64,000 nucleotides of DNA, from positions 1,302,001 to 1,366,000 of the forward strand of contig JAALGY010000012.1 of NCBI GenBank assembly GCA_032358165.1. The letters run 5' to 3'. The position numbers and the translations under genes were made by a program. Position 1 is the stretch's first letter. Every line of letters starts with the position of its first letter. This DNA is from Diplosphaera chodatii. Taxonomy: Eukaryota > Chlorophyta > Trebouxiophyceae > Prasiolales > Stichococcaceae. Below the pieces are notes generated by a model. The model was given only the letters and a program-made list of their open reading frames with translations, had not been told where the DNA came from and ran no database searches. Positions 1 through 14,000 of the stretch are shown piece by piece.

Positions 1-654
1 GTCATCCAGACGTCGTCGTCGCTGACGCTCAAGGTGCGCAGCCCTGTATGCAGCTATTGAGGATGCGATCTTATGGGGCAGCTGTGGGAGGAAATCAATC
101 ATCATATCGCAGCCGTCGCCAAGCGCCCACTGTCCCCATGCTTGATGGAACGAGGGATCACATTCAGCCATGCAACACTGCTGCAGAGCGTGCAGCGTTC
201 AGAGGTGCCTCTGATGAGCCTCAGTTTGCAGCTTGGATTTGGCAACCACCATTCATGCTGCACCCAAGCAGGTGCTGGGCACGGCCAAGAACGCGATCGT
301 GGTGTGGATCGGCATCGTGTTCCTGGGCGAGGCGGTGACGCCGCTGCAGGGTGGCGGCTATGCAATCTCGCTTGCCGGCTTCTTCGTCTACAACTACCTG
401 AAGATGCAGCAGCCATCAGGTGCGTCCCGCAACTGGCATTCAGCGTGGTGCTCAAGGCAGGGCATCCACTGTAGTACCACTCTACTGTCCATGACAGCCT
501 GTCATCTTGCAGTTGGTCTGTGATGAGGCGAGCGCCGACGAACGGCCTCGCGGCCGACGTTTTGGTTGCAGGTATGAAGCCCAGCGGCAGCTATACTGCT
601 GTGCCGACAGTGGACGATGAGGAGGCGGCAGCAAATGAGCGGAGGCGATCATGA
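1..654 (+). CDS. Sugar-phosphate/nucleotide-sugar transporter (TPT/DMT family), C-terminal part
   Basis: Three exons join in phase: 1-33, 272-419 and 572-654 (TGA 652-654), giving the last 87 residues of a protein that starts outside the window. The sequence runs from a Ser/Thr-rich helix end into TAKNAIVVW, then a hydrophobic segment with a VTPLQGGGYAISL turn, and a last membrane helix ending YNYLKM. This is the usual end of the triose-phosphate/nucleotide-sugar translocator branch of the drug/metabolite transporter superfamily. An acidic-then-basic tail (VDDEEAANERRRS) follows and would face the cytosol. Donors are AAG|GTGCGC and CAG|GTGCGT. An earlier acceptor at 512 would end the protein after three residues, so the one at 571 is preferred. 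The substrate cannot be told from this fragment; such proteins exchange phosphorylated sugars or nucleotide sugars across plastid or Golgi membranes. Confidence 0.8.
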
Positions 655-2078
655 CAGCAGTCAAAGGGCTGAGCAGCAGAGTCCAGCACCAGTCAGCAGC
701 GGCGCCACTCAGCTTGGCGGTGGTGCCGGCAGTACATAGAAATGATGTGTGTGAGTCGGCTTGAGGAAGGTCTGTGACAGGATGTCTCAGCGCTACATTC
801 CTATGAATTGGTTTTCAGCGTGCACAGGGCTTGACGCCATGTGACAACACATGGCACATGCCTTGAACAGTGTTTGCTTGTTCTGTAGAGGTGCATCCAA
901 ATGATGTGGCCTGGGCCGGAAGATAGCCTTTCAAATAGCAGATTGGGGAGCAGTAGCTTGCTGCCATCTCTGTGCAGCTGCAGGAGTTCATGACGTCATG
1001 TGTCCACGTGCGTGATCCACTGGCGAATGCCAATCGCCGAAGCCGTGTCGAGCATGCTACGGGCGACGCCGGCGCGAAGTTGCCGTTGAAGCCGATCGCT
1101 ACACGAATGCGCTGGTTGTTGCTGCAGCACATGCGCTTGTCTGCTGTCTTGTCTGCAAACTGTGGTACGCTCCGAGGGAGGTGCAGCCCGCCGACAATCG
1201 ACGCAAGCCAGATTGCGCTTGATCAAATAACCTTTTGGGTGTCAAGGAGGCTTTAAAAGGTCGTTCGCACCGGTCTGCCCCGACCTGGTAGGTATTCGCC
1301 GCCACACGGCGAGGTGCATGCAGGTCACGTGCGGGGCGCTGCTGCTTCTTCCGGTGGCAGTGCACCCTTACAGTGCGGTTCCATATGTATTGAATCAACA
1401 TTGATCTCAGTGCTACGAGGCTACAGGTCATACACAGGCAGCACGTGCTCTGCGTTGCCGGCTATTGTTGTTGCTGCTGCCTGCGGCCTTGGCAGCAGCT
1501 GGGGGAGCAGCAGTCATTGATGCAACATCAGGGCCCTCGAGCGGACCTATTTCGGCCGAGGATGCACTGGCGGCGTTCTGCAGCAGTAGCACACGCCGAC
1601 GACCGGCAGTGCCGACATGGTCAGCAGCGTCCCGCAGACGCCCGCGGGCAGTGCAGGCACCAGGCCCGCAGCCACCGAGGGCGCAGTGCTGGTTCGAAGA
1701 GACATCAGCGGCGGCATTCACACAATGAGCAACCCCGCGAGGCCCTCGATTTGGCAGCGTGTGCGCCCTCGAAGCCGTCGACTGATGAACGGCACAGCAG
1801 CCAAGCCTCCGGCATAGCAGGCAAGACATGGTGTGGCTGTAAGCATACACAGCACGATCTGATGGTTCTTGCGGAATACTGCATGAGAGGTTGTGCTCTG
1901 GCAGCAGTCACCATCCTTGACCTGAAGTGCCTTGGCTGCAGCGCGTCTTCCCCTGCGGGCAGCACCCCCCACCGGCGCCAGCTGCAGGAGTGGCTCTGCT
2001 GCGCCGCTGCAGTGGGCGTCAGCTGGCAGTGCAGCGTCAGTGCTCTGGTATCTCATCCGCACGTGTACCTGGCAGGCG
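655..2078. other. Intergenic stretch and putative 5' region of the HRGP gene
   Basis: No reading frame here has coding character. It is CAG/GCA-rich sequence between the transporter stop and the first usable ATG of the giant HRGP gene at 2079. It probably holds the transporter 3' UTR and the HRGP promoter and 5' UTR. The HRGP frame stays open upstream of 2079 without another ATG, so an additional 5' exon cannot be excluded. Confidence 0.5.
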
Positions 2079-5000
2079 ATGTCCTCAGCACCAGCGGCAG
2101 TCGCCCACAAAGCGCCGTCAGCATCCCGAGTTGCCGGGACTGCAGCAGCCACCAGCCGCGCAGTGTCACAAAGCCAACGCTACTATCAGCAACACACACA
2201 GGCCGACGCCGCTTCGGCGGGAACCGGACAGCAGCGCACAGGCAGCAGGCGGCAACAGTTGTCCACAGCATGGTTGCGTTGTCTTGGTGTGCTGCTGGTG
2301 GCAGTACTTCTCATCAGCTTGCCTCGGTGCAGCCAGGCGCAGTCTTACACCGATGCACTGCAGCCACCGAACAACTTTTCACCAGAGTGGAGGCTCGAGG
2401 ACAGTATCACCTATGCCAGCAAGACAGGCAACTCCACGGCAGTGTATGTTCCGCGCCTATCCTGGGAGATCAGGTGCAAGACGAACAGTGTCATAGCAAA
2501 CGAGGTTTGTCACAGCAACAGCACTAGACAATGGCCACGTATAATGCAGTCCAGCGCATGAGAGGCAGCTGTTGCGTCTGCAGGTGGATCAACACACAGC
2601 TGATAGATAACTGCACGTTCTGGGTGAACACCACAAAGCCATATTATTTCGTGCGCAATGTGTCGGGGCCGGTCCCATTTGATACAGGCATTGCCAGGGC
2701 CAACGTTCTGATTGGCATGTGAGTATCCAGCTCCTGAAGGCCGTACCATCTGCAGTTCCATGTGTGTCTGCATTTGCAATGCTTGCCTCGGTGTGTCGGA
2801 GCCCGGGATGTCAGTCTGCAGAATTCACCAGTGACTCGGCATTTGCACTGCAGCCCACGCGTCGTAGTGTCCAAGGTTGGCGGCTTCTTCACGGAGTTCT
2901 TTGCCGACCAGTCGTACTACAACAACCCCAACATCGAAACCAGGCGCTGGGTGCCTGGCAGCGGCACCGGTGCAGTCAGCTCCTGGGCAATGACTTGGCT
3001 CCCTGCCCCAGCGGGCAGAAAATACAGGGCGGGTATCACAACCAGTCAGCTAGCCATCGAGCTGAGGAATGCGCTCACCAACGGCACCTTCAGGGACAAG
3101 CTGTGGCCCTATGAGGAGGTCAACATATATGGGACAGACGGCAACTACTCTCTCAGCTGGCTACCGGTCATCCAGAACGTTGGCAACATTGAGACGATAT
3201 GCGTGATCAACTGCCCAGCGCCATCGCCTGCGCCGCCGCCACCAGCACCCTTCTGCTACCAGATATCTCCGCCGCCTCCTCCCCCGCCGCCACGACCACC
3301 GCCATCTCCGCCGCCACCAAAGCCCCCGCCACGACCACCTCCGCGCCCGCCGCCTTCTCCTCCGCCGCAACCTCCAAGCCCGCCCCCATCACCGCCTCCA
3401 TCGCCACCGCCGTCCCCGCCGCCAAACCCGCCACCACCGCCATCGCCGCCGCCCCCTCCGCCACCCTCGCCTCCACCAAGCCCGCCACCACCCCCGCCAC
3501 CTAGCCCACCGCCTCGACCACCCAGCCCGCCCCCGAGCCCACCGCCCTCACCCCCGTTCCCTCCCCCAAGCCCACCGCCACCACCTCCGCCCAGTCCGCC
3601 ACCGAGTCCACCGCCACCACCACCCAGACCACCCCCGAGCCCGCCGCCCTCGCCCCCGCCCCCACCCAGTCCGCCACCTAGTCCACCGCCGCTACCACCC
3701 AGCCCGCCCCCGAGCCCACCGCCTTCACCACCACCCCCGCCCAGTCCGCCACCTAGTCCACCGCCGCTACCACCCAGCCCGCCCCCAAGCCCACCGCCAC
3801 CACCACCCAGCCCGCCACCTAGTCCACCGCCACCACCCAGCCCGCCCCCGAGCCCACCGCCTTCACCACCACCCCCGCCCAGTCCGCCACCTAGTCCACC
3901 GCCGCTACCACCCAGCCCGCCCCCAAGCCCACCGCCTTCACCACCACCCCCGCCCCCAAGCCCACCGCCACCACCACCCAGCCCGCCACCTAGTCCACCG
4001 CCACCACCACCGAGCCCGCCACCGAGCCCTCCGCCACAGCCGCCACCCAACCCACCACCCCAGCCACCGCCGAGCTCTCCGCCCCAGCCGCCACCCAGCC
4101 CACCACCTCAGCCGCCGCCAAGCCCTCCGCCCCAGCCACCTCCTAGTCCGCCCCCGAGCCCTCCGCCACAGCCGCCACCTAACCCACCACCCCAGCCACC
4201 GCCGAGCCCTCCGCCCCAGCCACCTCCTAGTCCGCCCCCGAGCCCCCCGCCACAGCTGCCACCCAGCGCACCTCCCCAGCCTCCCCCAAGTCCCCCGCCA
4301 CAACCGCCGCCCAGTCCGCCGCCACAGCCACCCCCAAGCCCGCCTCCCCAGCCGCCGCCCAGCCCACCTCCCCAGCCTCCCCCGAGCCCCCCGCCACAGC
4401 CTCCGCCGAGCCCTCCGCCCCAGCCACCTCCTGGTCTGCCTCCCCAGCCGCCCCCCAGCCCGCCGCCTGAACCACCGCCCAGTCCACCTCCTCAGCCGCC
4501 GCCAAGCCCCCCACCCCAGCCACCCCCCAGCCCGCCGCCTGTGCCACCCCCGAGTCCACCTCCTCACCCACCCCCAGAGCCTCCACCCAGCCCCCCATTG
4601 CCCTCAAGTCCCCCGCCCAGCCCACCCCCACGTGACGGCCTCACCTTTGACGACCTCAGGAATGCCGAGGCGATCCCCACTCACTACAGCACCGCCACCG
4701 GGGTCACCTTTGCAGGTCTGTTTGCAGCTGACACCAGCCAGCAGATGCAGCAGGCATACAGCAGGGCGGCGGTGTCCGGCAGCGGCATCGCCATCAACAG
4801 CGGGGGCGGCAATGTCAAAAAATCATCAGCAATGCTGAGGCTGCGCTTTGATGCAGTCCACCGCCTGAGCCTCCCCCAAGTCCGCCGCCCAGCCCTCCAC
4901 CTGAGCCGCCGCCCAGCCCGCCCCCCAGTCCCCCGCCGTTGCTGCCGCCGTCACCACCGCCCAACCCGCCTCCCTCGCCGCCTCCGCAGCCACCGCCCAG

Positions 5001-8000
5001 GTTGCTGCGGGCTGAACAGTAGCATACACACAGGAGCCAGTCCCGGCCTGCATCACACACCTGAGCCTTGGTGCTGTGACTTGTCCAAAACTGCACAGTT
5101 GCCTGTGGCTGTTGGCTGTGGCTGATTGGGGTGGATGTGCTGCAGTCCCCCGCCGCAGTCACCCTCACCACCTCCCAGCCTGCCACCTCAGCCTCCTCCA
5201 AGCCCGCCGCAGCAGAGGTGCGCACAACCTGCAAGCTGAGTAGGACTGCGCAAGTGCAGATCGTCCCAGATGTCCCAATATGGCAGGGACAGCCACCTGC
5301 TCTTGTGCCACTGTGCGTTGTCGGGCTAATACTGCTAAACTGATGTCCTGTTCTTGGGCACTGAGCCTGACGCCTGTGCTGCAGGCCACCGGGTCCGCCT
5401 CCCCAGCCGCCGCCCAGCCCACCTCCCCAGCCTCCCCCGAGCCCACCGCCCCAGCAACCGCCCAGCCCGCTGCCTGAGCCACCGCCCGGTCCACGTCCCC
5501 AGCCGCCAACCAACCCCCCACCCCAGCCACCACCTGACGCAACTCTCCGGCCTCCCCCAGGCCCACCTCCACAGCCACCCCCTAGCCCACCTCCCCAGCC
5601 ACCGCCTGACTCGGCTCTCCAGCCTCCTCCAAGCCCTCCACCACAACCGCCGCCCAGCCCTACATCACAGCCGCCCCTGGATGACTCTTCCCAGCCACCA
5701 CCACGAAGCCCTCCACCCCAGCTGCCGCCTGACTCACCAGCACAGACATCGTCAAGCCCGCCTCCCCAGCCGCCGCCTGACTCGCCTCTCCAGCCTCCTT
5801 CGAGCCCGCCGCCGCAGCCGCTCCCTAGCCCACCTCACCAGCCACCGCCTGAGTCGGCTCTCCAGCCTCCTTCAAGCCCTCCACCACAACCGCCGCCCAG
5901 CCCTACATCACAGCCGCCCACGGAAGACTCTTCCCAGCCACCACCACAAAGCCCTCCACCCCAGCTGCCGCCTGACTCACCAGCACAGACATCGTCAAGC
6001 CCGCCTCCCCAGCCACCGCCTGACTCGGCTCTCCAGCCTCCTCTCAGCCCGCCGCCGCAGCCACCCCCTAGCCCACCAACCCAGCCACCGCCTGACTCGG
6101 CTCTCCAGCCTCCACCACAACCGCCGCCCAGCCCTACATCACAGCCGCCCACGGAAGACTCTTCCCAGCCACCACCACAAAGCCCTCCACCCCAGCTGCC
6201 GCCTGACTCACCAGCACAGACATCGTCAAGCCCGCCTCCCCAGCCACCGCCTGACTCGGCTCTCCAGCCTCCTCTCAGCCCGCCGCCGCAGCCACCCCCT
6301 AGCCCACCAACCCAGCCACCGCCTGACTCGGCTCTCCAGCCTCCTTCAAGCCCTCCACCACAACCGCCGCCCAGCCCTACATCACAGCCGCCCCTGGAAG
6401 ACTCTTCCCAGCCACCACCACAAAGCCCTCCACCCCAGCTGCCGCCTGACTCACCAGCACAGACATCGTCAAGCCCGCCTCCCCAGCCGCCGCCTGACTC
6501 AGCTCTCCAGCCTCCTCTCAGCCCGCCGCCGCAGCCACCCCCTAGCCCACCAACCCAGCCACCGCCTAACTCGGCTCTCCAGCCTCCTTCAAGCTCTCCA
6601 CCACAACCGCCGCCCAGCCCTACATCACAGCCGCCCACGGAAGACTCTTCCCAGCCACCACCACAAAGCCCTCCACCCCAGCTGCCGCCTGACTCACCAG
6701 CACAGACATCGTCAAGCCCGCCTCCCCAGCCGCCGCCTGACTCGCCTCTCCAGCCTCCTTCGAGCCCGCCGCCGCAGCCACCCCCTAGCCCACCTCCCCA
6801 GCCACCGCCTGACTCGGCTCTCCAGCCTCCTTCAAGCCCTCCACCACAACCGCCGCCCAGCCCTACATCACAGCCGCCCCTGGATGACTCTTCCCAGCCA
6901 CCACCACAAAGCCCTCGTCCCCAGCTGCCGCCTGACTCACCAGCACAGACATCGTCAAGCCCGCCTCCCCAGCCACCGCCTGACTCAGCTCTCCAGCCTC
7001 CTCTCAGCCCGCCGCCGCAGCCGCTCCCTAGCCCACCTCCCCAGCCACCGCCTGACTCGGCTCTCCAGCCTCCTTCAAGCCCTCCACCACGACCGCCGCC
7101 CAGCCCTACATCACAGCCGCCCCTGGATGACTCTTCCCAGCCACCACCACAAAGCCCTCCACCCCAGCTGCCGCCTGACTCACCAGCACAGACATCGTCA
7201 AGCCCACCCCCCCAGTCACCGCCTGACTCGGCTCTCCAGCCTCCTCTCAGCCCGCCGCCGCAGCCACCCCCTAGCCCACCAACCCAGCCACCGCCTGACT
7301 CGGCTCTCCAGCCTCCTTCAAGCCCTCCACCACAACAGCCGCCCAGCCCTACATCACAGCCGCCCCTGGATGACTCTTCCCAGACACCACCACAAAGCCC
7401 TCCACCCCAGCTGCCTCCTGACTCACCAGCACAGACATCGTCAAGCCCGCCTCCCCAGCCACCGCCTGACTCAGCTCTCCAGCCTCCTCTCAGCCCGCCG
7501 CCGCAGCCACCCCCTAGCCCACCAACCCAGCCACCGCCTGACTCGGCTCTCCAGCCTCCTTCAAGCTCTCCACCACAACCGCCGCCCAGCCCTACATCAC
7601 AGCCGCCCACGGAAGACTCTTCCCAGCCACCACCACAAAGCCCTCCACCCCAGCTGCCGCCTGACTCACCAGCACAGACATCGTCAAGCCCGCCTCCCCA
7701 GCCACCGCCTGACTCAGCTCTCCAGCCTCCTCTCAGCCCGCCGCCGCAGCCACCCCCTAGCCCACCAACCCAGCCACCGCCTGACTCGGCTCTCCAGCCT
7801 CCTTCCAGCCCTCCACCACAACCGCCGCCCAGCCCTACATCACAGCCGCCCGCGGAAGACTCTTCCCAGCCACCACCACAAAGCCCTCCACCCCAGCTGC
7901 CGCCTGACTCACCAGCACAGACATCGTCAAGCCCGCCTCCCCAGCCACCGCCTGACTCAGCTCTCCAGCCTCCTCTCAGCCCGCCGCCGCAGCCACCCCC

Positions 8001-11000
8001 TAGCCCACCAACCCAGCCACCGCCTGACTGGGCTCTCCAGCCTCCTTCCAGCCCTCCACCACAACCGCCGCCCAGCCCTACATCACAGCCGCCCGCGGAA
8101 GACTCTTCCCAGCCACCACCACAAAGCCCTCCACCCCAGCTGCCGCCTGACTCACCAGCACAGACATCGTCAAGCCCGCCTCCCCAGCCGCCGCCTGACT
8201 CGGCTCTCCAGCCTCCACCTCCCCAGCCACCGCCTGACTCGGCTCTCCAGCCTCCTTCCAGCCCTCCACCACAACCGCCGCCCAGCCCTACATCACAGCC
8301 GCCCCTGGAAGACTCTTCCCAGCCACCACCACAAAGCCCTCCACCCCAGCTGCCGCCTGACTCACCAGCACAGACATCGTCAAGCCCGCCTCCCCAGCCG
8401 CCGCCTGACTCGCCTCTCCAGCCTCCTTCGAGCTCGCCGCCGCAGCCACCCCCTAGCCCACCTCCCCAGCCACCGCCTGACTCGGCTCTCCAGCCTCCTT
8501 CAAGCCCTCCACCACAACCGCCGGCCAGCCCTACATCACAGCCGCCCCTGGATGACTCTTCCCAGCCACCACCACAAAGCCCTCCACCCCAGCTGCCGCC
8601 TGACTCACCAGCACGGACATCGTCAAGCCCGCCTCCCCAGCCACCGCCTGACTCAGCTCTCCAGCCTCCTCTCAGCCCGCCGCCGCAGCCGCTCCCTAGC
8701 CCACCTCCCCAGCCACCGCCTGACTCGGCTCTCCAGCCTCCTTCAAGCCCTCCACCACGACCGCCGCCCAGCCCTACATCACAGCCGCCCCTGGATGACT
8801 CTTCCCAGCCACCACCACAAAGCCCTCCACCCCAGCTGCCGCCTGACTCACCAGCACAGACATCGTCAAGCCCACCCCCCCAGTCACCGCCTGACTCGGC
8901 TCTCCAGCCTCCTCTCAGCCCGCCGCCGCAGCCACCCCCTAGCCCACCAACCCAGCCACCGCCTGACTCGGCTCTCCAGCCTCCTTCAAGCCCTCCACCA
9001 CAACAGCCGCCCAGCCCTACATCACAGCCGCCCCTGGATGACTCTTCCCAGCCACCACCACAAAGCCCTCCACCCCAGCTGCCTCCTGACTCACCAGCAC
9101 AGACATCGTCAAGCCCGCCTCCCCAGCCACCGCCTGACTCGGCTCTCCAGCCTCCTCTCAGCCCGCCGCCGCAGCCACCCCCTAGCCCACCAACCCAGCC
9201 ACCGCCTGACTGGGCTCTCCAGCCTCCTTCAAGCTCTCCACCACAACCGCCGCCCAGCCCTACATCACAGCCGCCCACGGAAGACTCTTCCCAGCCACCA
9301 CCACAAAGCCCTCCACCCCAGCTGCCGCCTGACTCACCAGCACAGACATCGTCAAGCCCGCCTCCCCAGCCACCGCCTGACTCAGCTCTCCAGCCTCCTC
9401 TCAGCCCGCCGCCGCAGCCACCCCCTAGCCCACCAACCCAGCCACCGCCTGACTCGGCTCTCCAGCCTCCTTCAAGCCCTCCACCACAACCGCCGCCCAG
9501 CCCTACATCACAGCCGCCCGCGGAAGACTCTTCCCAGCCACCACCACAAAGCCCTCCACCCCAGCTGCCGCCTGACTCACCAGCACAGACATCGTCAAGC
9601 CCGCCTCCCCCGCCGCCGCCTGACTCGGCTCTCCAGCCTCCACCTCCCCAGCCACCGCCTGACTCGGCTCTCCAGCCTCCTTCCAGCCCTCCACCACAAC
9701 CGCCGCCCAGCCCTACATCACAGCCGCCCACGGAAGACTCTTCCCAGCCACCACCACAAAGCCCTCCACCCCAGCTGCCGCCTGACTCACCAGCACAGAC
9801 ATCGTCAAGCCCGCCTCCCCAGCCACCGCCTGACTCGGCTCTCCAGCCTCCTCTCAGCCCGCCGCCGCAGCCACCCCCTAGCCCACCAACCCAGCCACCG
9901 CCTGACTCGGCTCTCCAGCCTCCTTCGAGCCCTCCACCACAACCGCCGCCCAGCCCTACATCACAGCCGCCCCTGGATGACTCTTCCCAGCCACCACCAC
10001 AAAGCCCTCCACCCCAGCTGCCGCCTGACTCACCAGCACAGACATCGTCAAGCCCGCCTCCCCAGCCACCGCCTGACTCGGCTCTCCAGCCTCCTTCGAG
10101 CCCGCCGCCGCAGCCACCCCCTAGCCCTCCAACCCAGCCACCGCCTGACTCGGCTCTCCAGCCTCCTTCAAGCCCTCCACCACAACCGCCGCCCAGCCCT
10201 ACATCACAGCCGCCCCTGGATGACTCTTCCCAGCCACCACCACAAAGCCCTCCATCCCAGCTGCCGCCTGACTCACCAGCACAGACATCGTCAAGCCCGC
10301 CTCCCCAGCCACCGCCTGACTCGGCTCTCCAGCCTCCTCTCAGCCCGCCGCCGCAGCCACCCCCTAGCCCACCAACCCAGCCACCGCCTGACTCGGCTCT
10401 CCAGCCTCCTTCGAGCCCTCCACCACAACCGCCGCCCAGCCCTACATCACAGCCGCCCACGGAAGACTCTTCCCAGCCACCACCACAAAGCCCTCCACCC
10501 CAGCTGCCGCCTGACTCACCAGCACAGACATCGTCAAGCCCGCCTCCCCAGCCACCGCCTGACTCAGCTCTCCAGCCTCCTCTCAGCCCGCCGCCGCAGC
10601 CACCCCCTAGCCCACCAACCCAGCCACCGCCTGACTCGGCTCTCCAGCCTCCTTCAAGCCCTCCACCACAACCGCCGCCCAGCCCTACATCACAGCCGCC
10701 CACGGAAGACTCTTCCCAGCCACCACCACAAAGCCCTCCACCCCAGCTGCCGCCTGACTCACCAGCACAGACATCGTCAAACCCGCCTCCCCAGCCGCCG
10801 CCTGACTCGGCTCTCCAGCCTCCTCTCAGCCCGCCGCCGCAGCCACCCCCTAGCCCACCAACCCAGCCACCACCTGACTCGGCTCTCCAGCCTCCTTCGA
10901 GCCCTCCACCACAACCGCCGCCCAGCCCTACATCACAGCCGCCCACGGAACCCTCTTCCCAGCCGCCACCACAAAGCCCTCCACCCCAGCTGCCGCCTGA

Positions 11001-14000
11001 CTCACCAGCACAGATATCGTCAAGCCCGCCTCCCCAGCCACCGCCTGACTCGGCTCTCCAGCCTCCTTCGAGCCCTCCACCACAACCGCCGCCCAGCCCT
11101 ACATCACAGCCGCCCGCGGAAGACTCTCCCAGCCACCACCACAAAGCCCTCCACCCCAGCTGCCGCCTGACTCACCAGCACAGACATCGTCAAGCCCGCC
11201 TCCCCAGCCACCGCCTGACTCGGCTCTCCAGCCTCCTCTCAGCCCGCCGCCGCAGCCACCCCCTAACCCACCAACCCAGTCACCGCCTGACTCGGCTCTC
11301 CAGCCTCCTTCGAGCCCTCCACCACAACCGCCGCCCAGCCCTACATCACAGCCGCCCGCGGAAGACTCTTCCCAGCCACCACCACAAAGCCCTCCACCCC
11401 AGCTGCCGCCTGACTCACCAGCACAGACATCGTCAAGCCCGCCTCCCCCGCCGCCGCCTGACTCGGCTCTCCAGCCTCCACCTCCCCAGCCACCGCCTGA
11501 CTCGGCTCTCCAGCCTCCTTCCAGCCCTCCACCACAACCGCCGCCCACTTCCCTTACCGCTATCCATTCCAGCCCTACATCACAGCCGCCCCTGGAAGAC
11601 TCTTCCCAGCCACCACCACAAAGCCCTCCACCCCAGCTGCCGCCTGACTCACCAGCACAGACATCGTCAAGCCCGCCTCCCCAGCCGCCGCCTGACTCGC
11701 CTCTCCAGCCTCCTTCGAGCTCGCCGCCGCAGCCACCCCCTAGCCCACCTCCCCAGCCACCGCCTGACTCGGCTCTCCAGCCTCCTTCAAGCCCTCCACC
11801 ACAACCGCCGCCCAGCCCTACATCACAGCCGCCCCTGGATGACTCTTCCCAGCCACCACCACAAAGCCCTCCACCCCAGCTGCCGCCTGACTCACCAGCA
11901 CGGACATCGTCAAGCCCGCCTCCCCAGCCACCGCCTGACTCAGCTCTCCAGCCTCCTCTCAGCCCGCCGCCGCAGCCGCTCCCTAGCCCACCTCCCCAGC
12001 CACCGCCTGACTCGGCTCTCCAGCCTCCTTCAAGCCCTCCACCACGACCGCCGCCCAGCCCTACATCACAGCCGCCCCTGGATGACTCTTCCCAGCCACC
12101 ACCACAAAGCCCTCCACCCCAGCTGCCGCCTGACTCACCAGCACAGACATCGTCAAGCCCACCCCCCCAGTCACCGCCTGACTCGGCTCTCCAGCCTCCT
12201 CTCAGCCCGCCGCCGCAGCCACCCCCTAGCCCACCAACCCAGCCACCGCCTGACTCGGCTCTCCAGCCTCCTTCAAGCCCTCCACCACAACAGCCGCCCA
12301 GCCCTACATCACAGCCGCCCCTGGATGACTCTTCCCAGCCACCACCACAAAGCCCTCCACCCCAGCTGCCTCCTGACTCACCAGCACAGACATCGTCAAG
12401 CCCGCCTCCCCAGCCACCGCCTGACTCGGCTCTCCAGCCTCCTCTCAGCCCGCCGCCGCAGCCACCCCCTAGCCCACCAACCCAGCCACCGCCTGACTGG
12501 GCTCTCCAGCCTCCTTCAAGCTCTCCACCACAACCGCCGCCCAGCCCTACATCACAGCCGCCCACGGAAGACTCTTCCCAGCCACCACCACAAAGCCCTC
12601 CACCCCAGCTGCCGCCTGACTCACCAGCACAGACATCGTCAAGCCCGCCTCCCCAGCCACCGCCTGACTCAGCTCTCCAGCCTCCTCTCAGCCCGCCGCC
12701 GCAGCCACCCCCTAGCCCACCAACCCAGCCACCGCCTGACTCGGCTCTCCAGCCTCCTTCAAGCCCTCCACCACAACCGCCGCCCAGCCCTACATCACAG
12801 CCGCCCACGGAAGACTCTTCCCAGCCACCACCACAAAGCCCTCCACCCCAGCTGCCGCCTGACTCACCAGCACAGACATCGTCAAGCCCGCCTCCCCAGC
12901 CACCGCCTGACTCAGCTCTCCAGCCTCCTCTCAGCCCGCCGCCGCAGCCACCCCCTAGCCCACCAACCCAGCCACCGCCTGACTCGGCTCTCCAGCCTCC
13001 TTCAAGCCCTCCACCACAACCGCCGCCCAGCCCTACATCACAGCCGCCCGCGGAAGACTCTTCCCAGCCACCACCACAAAGCCCTCCACCCCAGCTGCCG
13101 CCTGACTCACCAGCACAGACATCGTCAAGCCCGCCTCCCCAGCCGCCGCCTGACTCGCCTCTCCAGCCTCCTTCGAGCTCGCCGCCGCAGCCACCCCCTA
13201 GCCCACCTCCCCAGCCACCGCCTGACTCGGCTCTCCAGCCTCCTTCAAGCCCTCCACCACAACCGCCGCCCAGCCCTACATCACAGCCGCCCCTGGATGA
13301 CTCTTCCCAGCCACCACCACAAAGCCCTCCACCCCAGCTGCCGCCTGACTCACCAGCACGGACATCGTCAAGCCCGCCTCCCCAGCCACCGCCTGACTCA
13401 GCTCTCCAGCCTCCTCTCAGCCCGCCGCCGCAGCCGCTCCCTAGCCCACCTCCCCAGCCACCGCCTGACTCGGCTCTCCAGCCTCCTTCAAGCCCTCCAC
13501 CACGACCGCCGCCCAGCCCTACATCACAGCCGCCCCTGGATGACTCTTCCCAGCCACCACCACAAAGCCCTCCACCCCAGCTGCCGCCTGACTCACCAGC
13601 ACAGACATCGTCAAGCCCACCCCCCCAGTCACCGCCTGACTCGGCTCTCCAGCCTCCTCTCAGCCCGCCGCCGCAGCCACCCCCTAGCCCACCAACCCAG
13701 CCACCGCCTGACTCGGCTCTCCAGCCTCCTTCAAGCCCTCCACCACAACAGCCGCCCAGCCCTACATCACAGCCGCCCCTGGATGACTCTTCCCAGCCAC
13801 CACCACAAAGCCCTCCACCCCAGCTGCCTCCTGACTCACCAGCACAGACATCGTCAAGCCCGCCTCCCCAGCCACCGCCTGACTCGGCTCTCCAGCCTCC
13901 TCTCAGCCCGCCGCCGCAGCCACCCCCTAGCCCACCAACCCAGCCACCGCCTGACTGGGCTCTCCAGCCTCCTTCAAGCTCTCCACCACAACCGCCGCCC

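Noticed and set aside
1445..2527. Plus-strand 360-codon frame upstream of and overlapping the HRGP first exon
   Set aside because: It is rich in His, Arg, Ser and Cys with no domain and is in a different frame from the signal-anchor exon; its end overlaps that exon.
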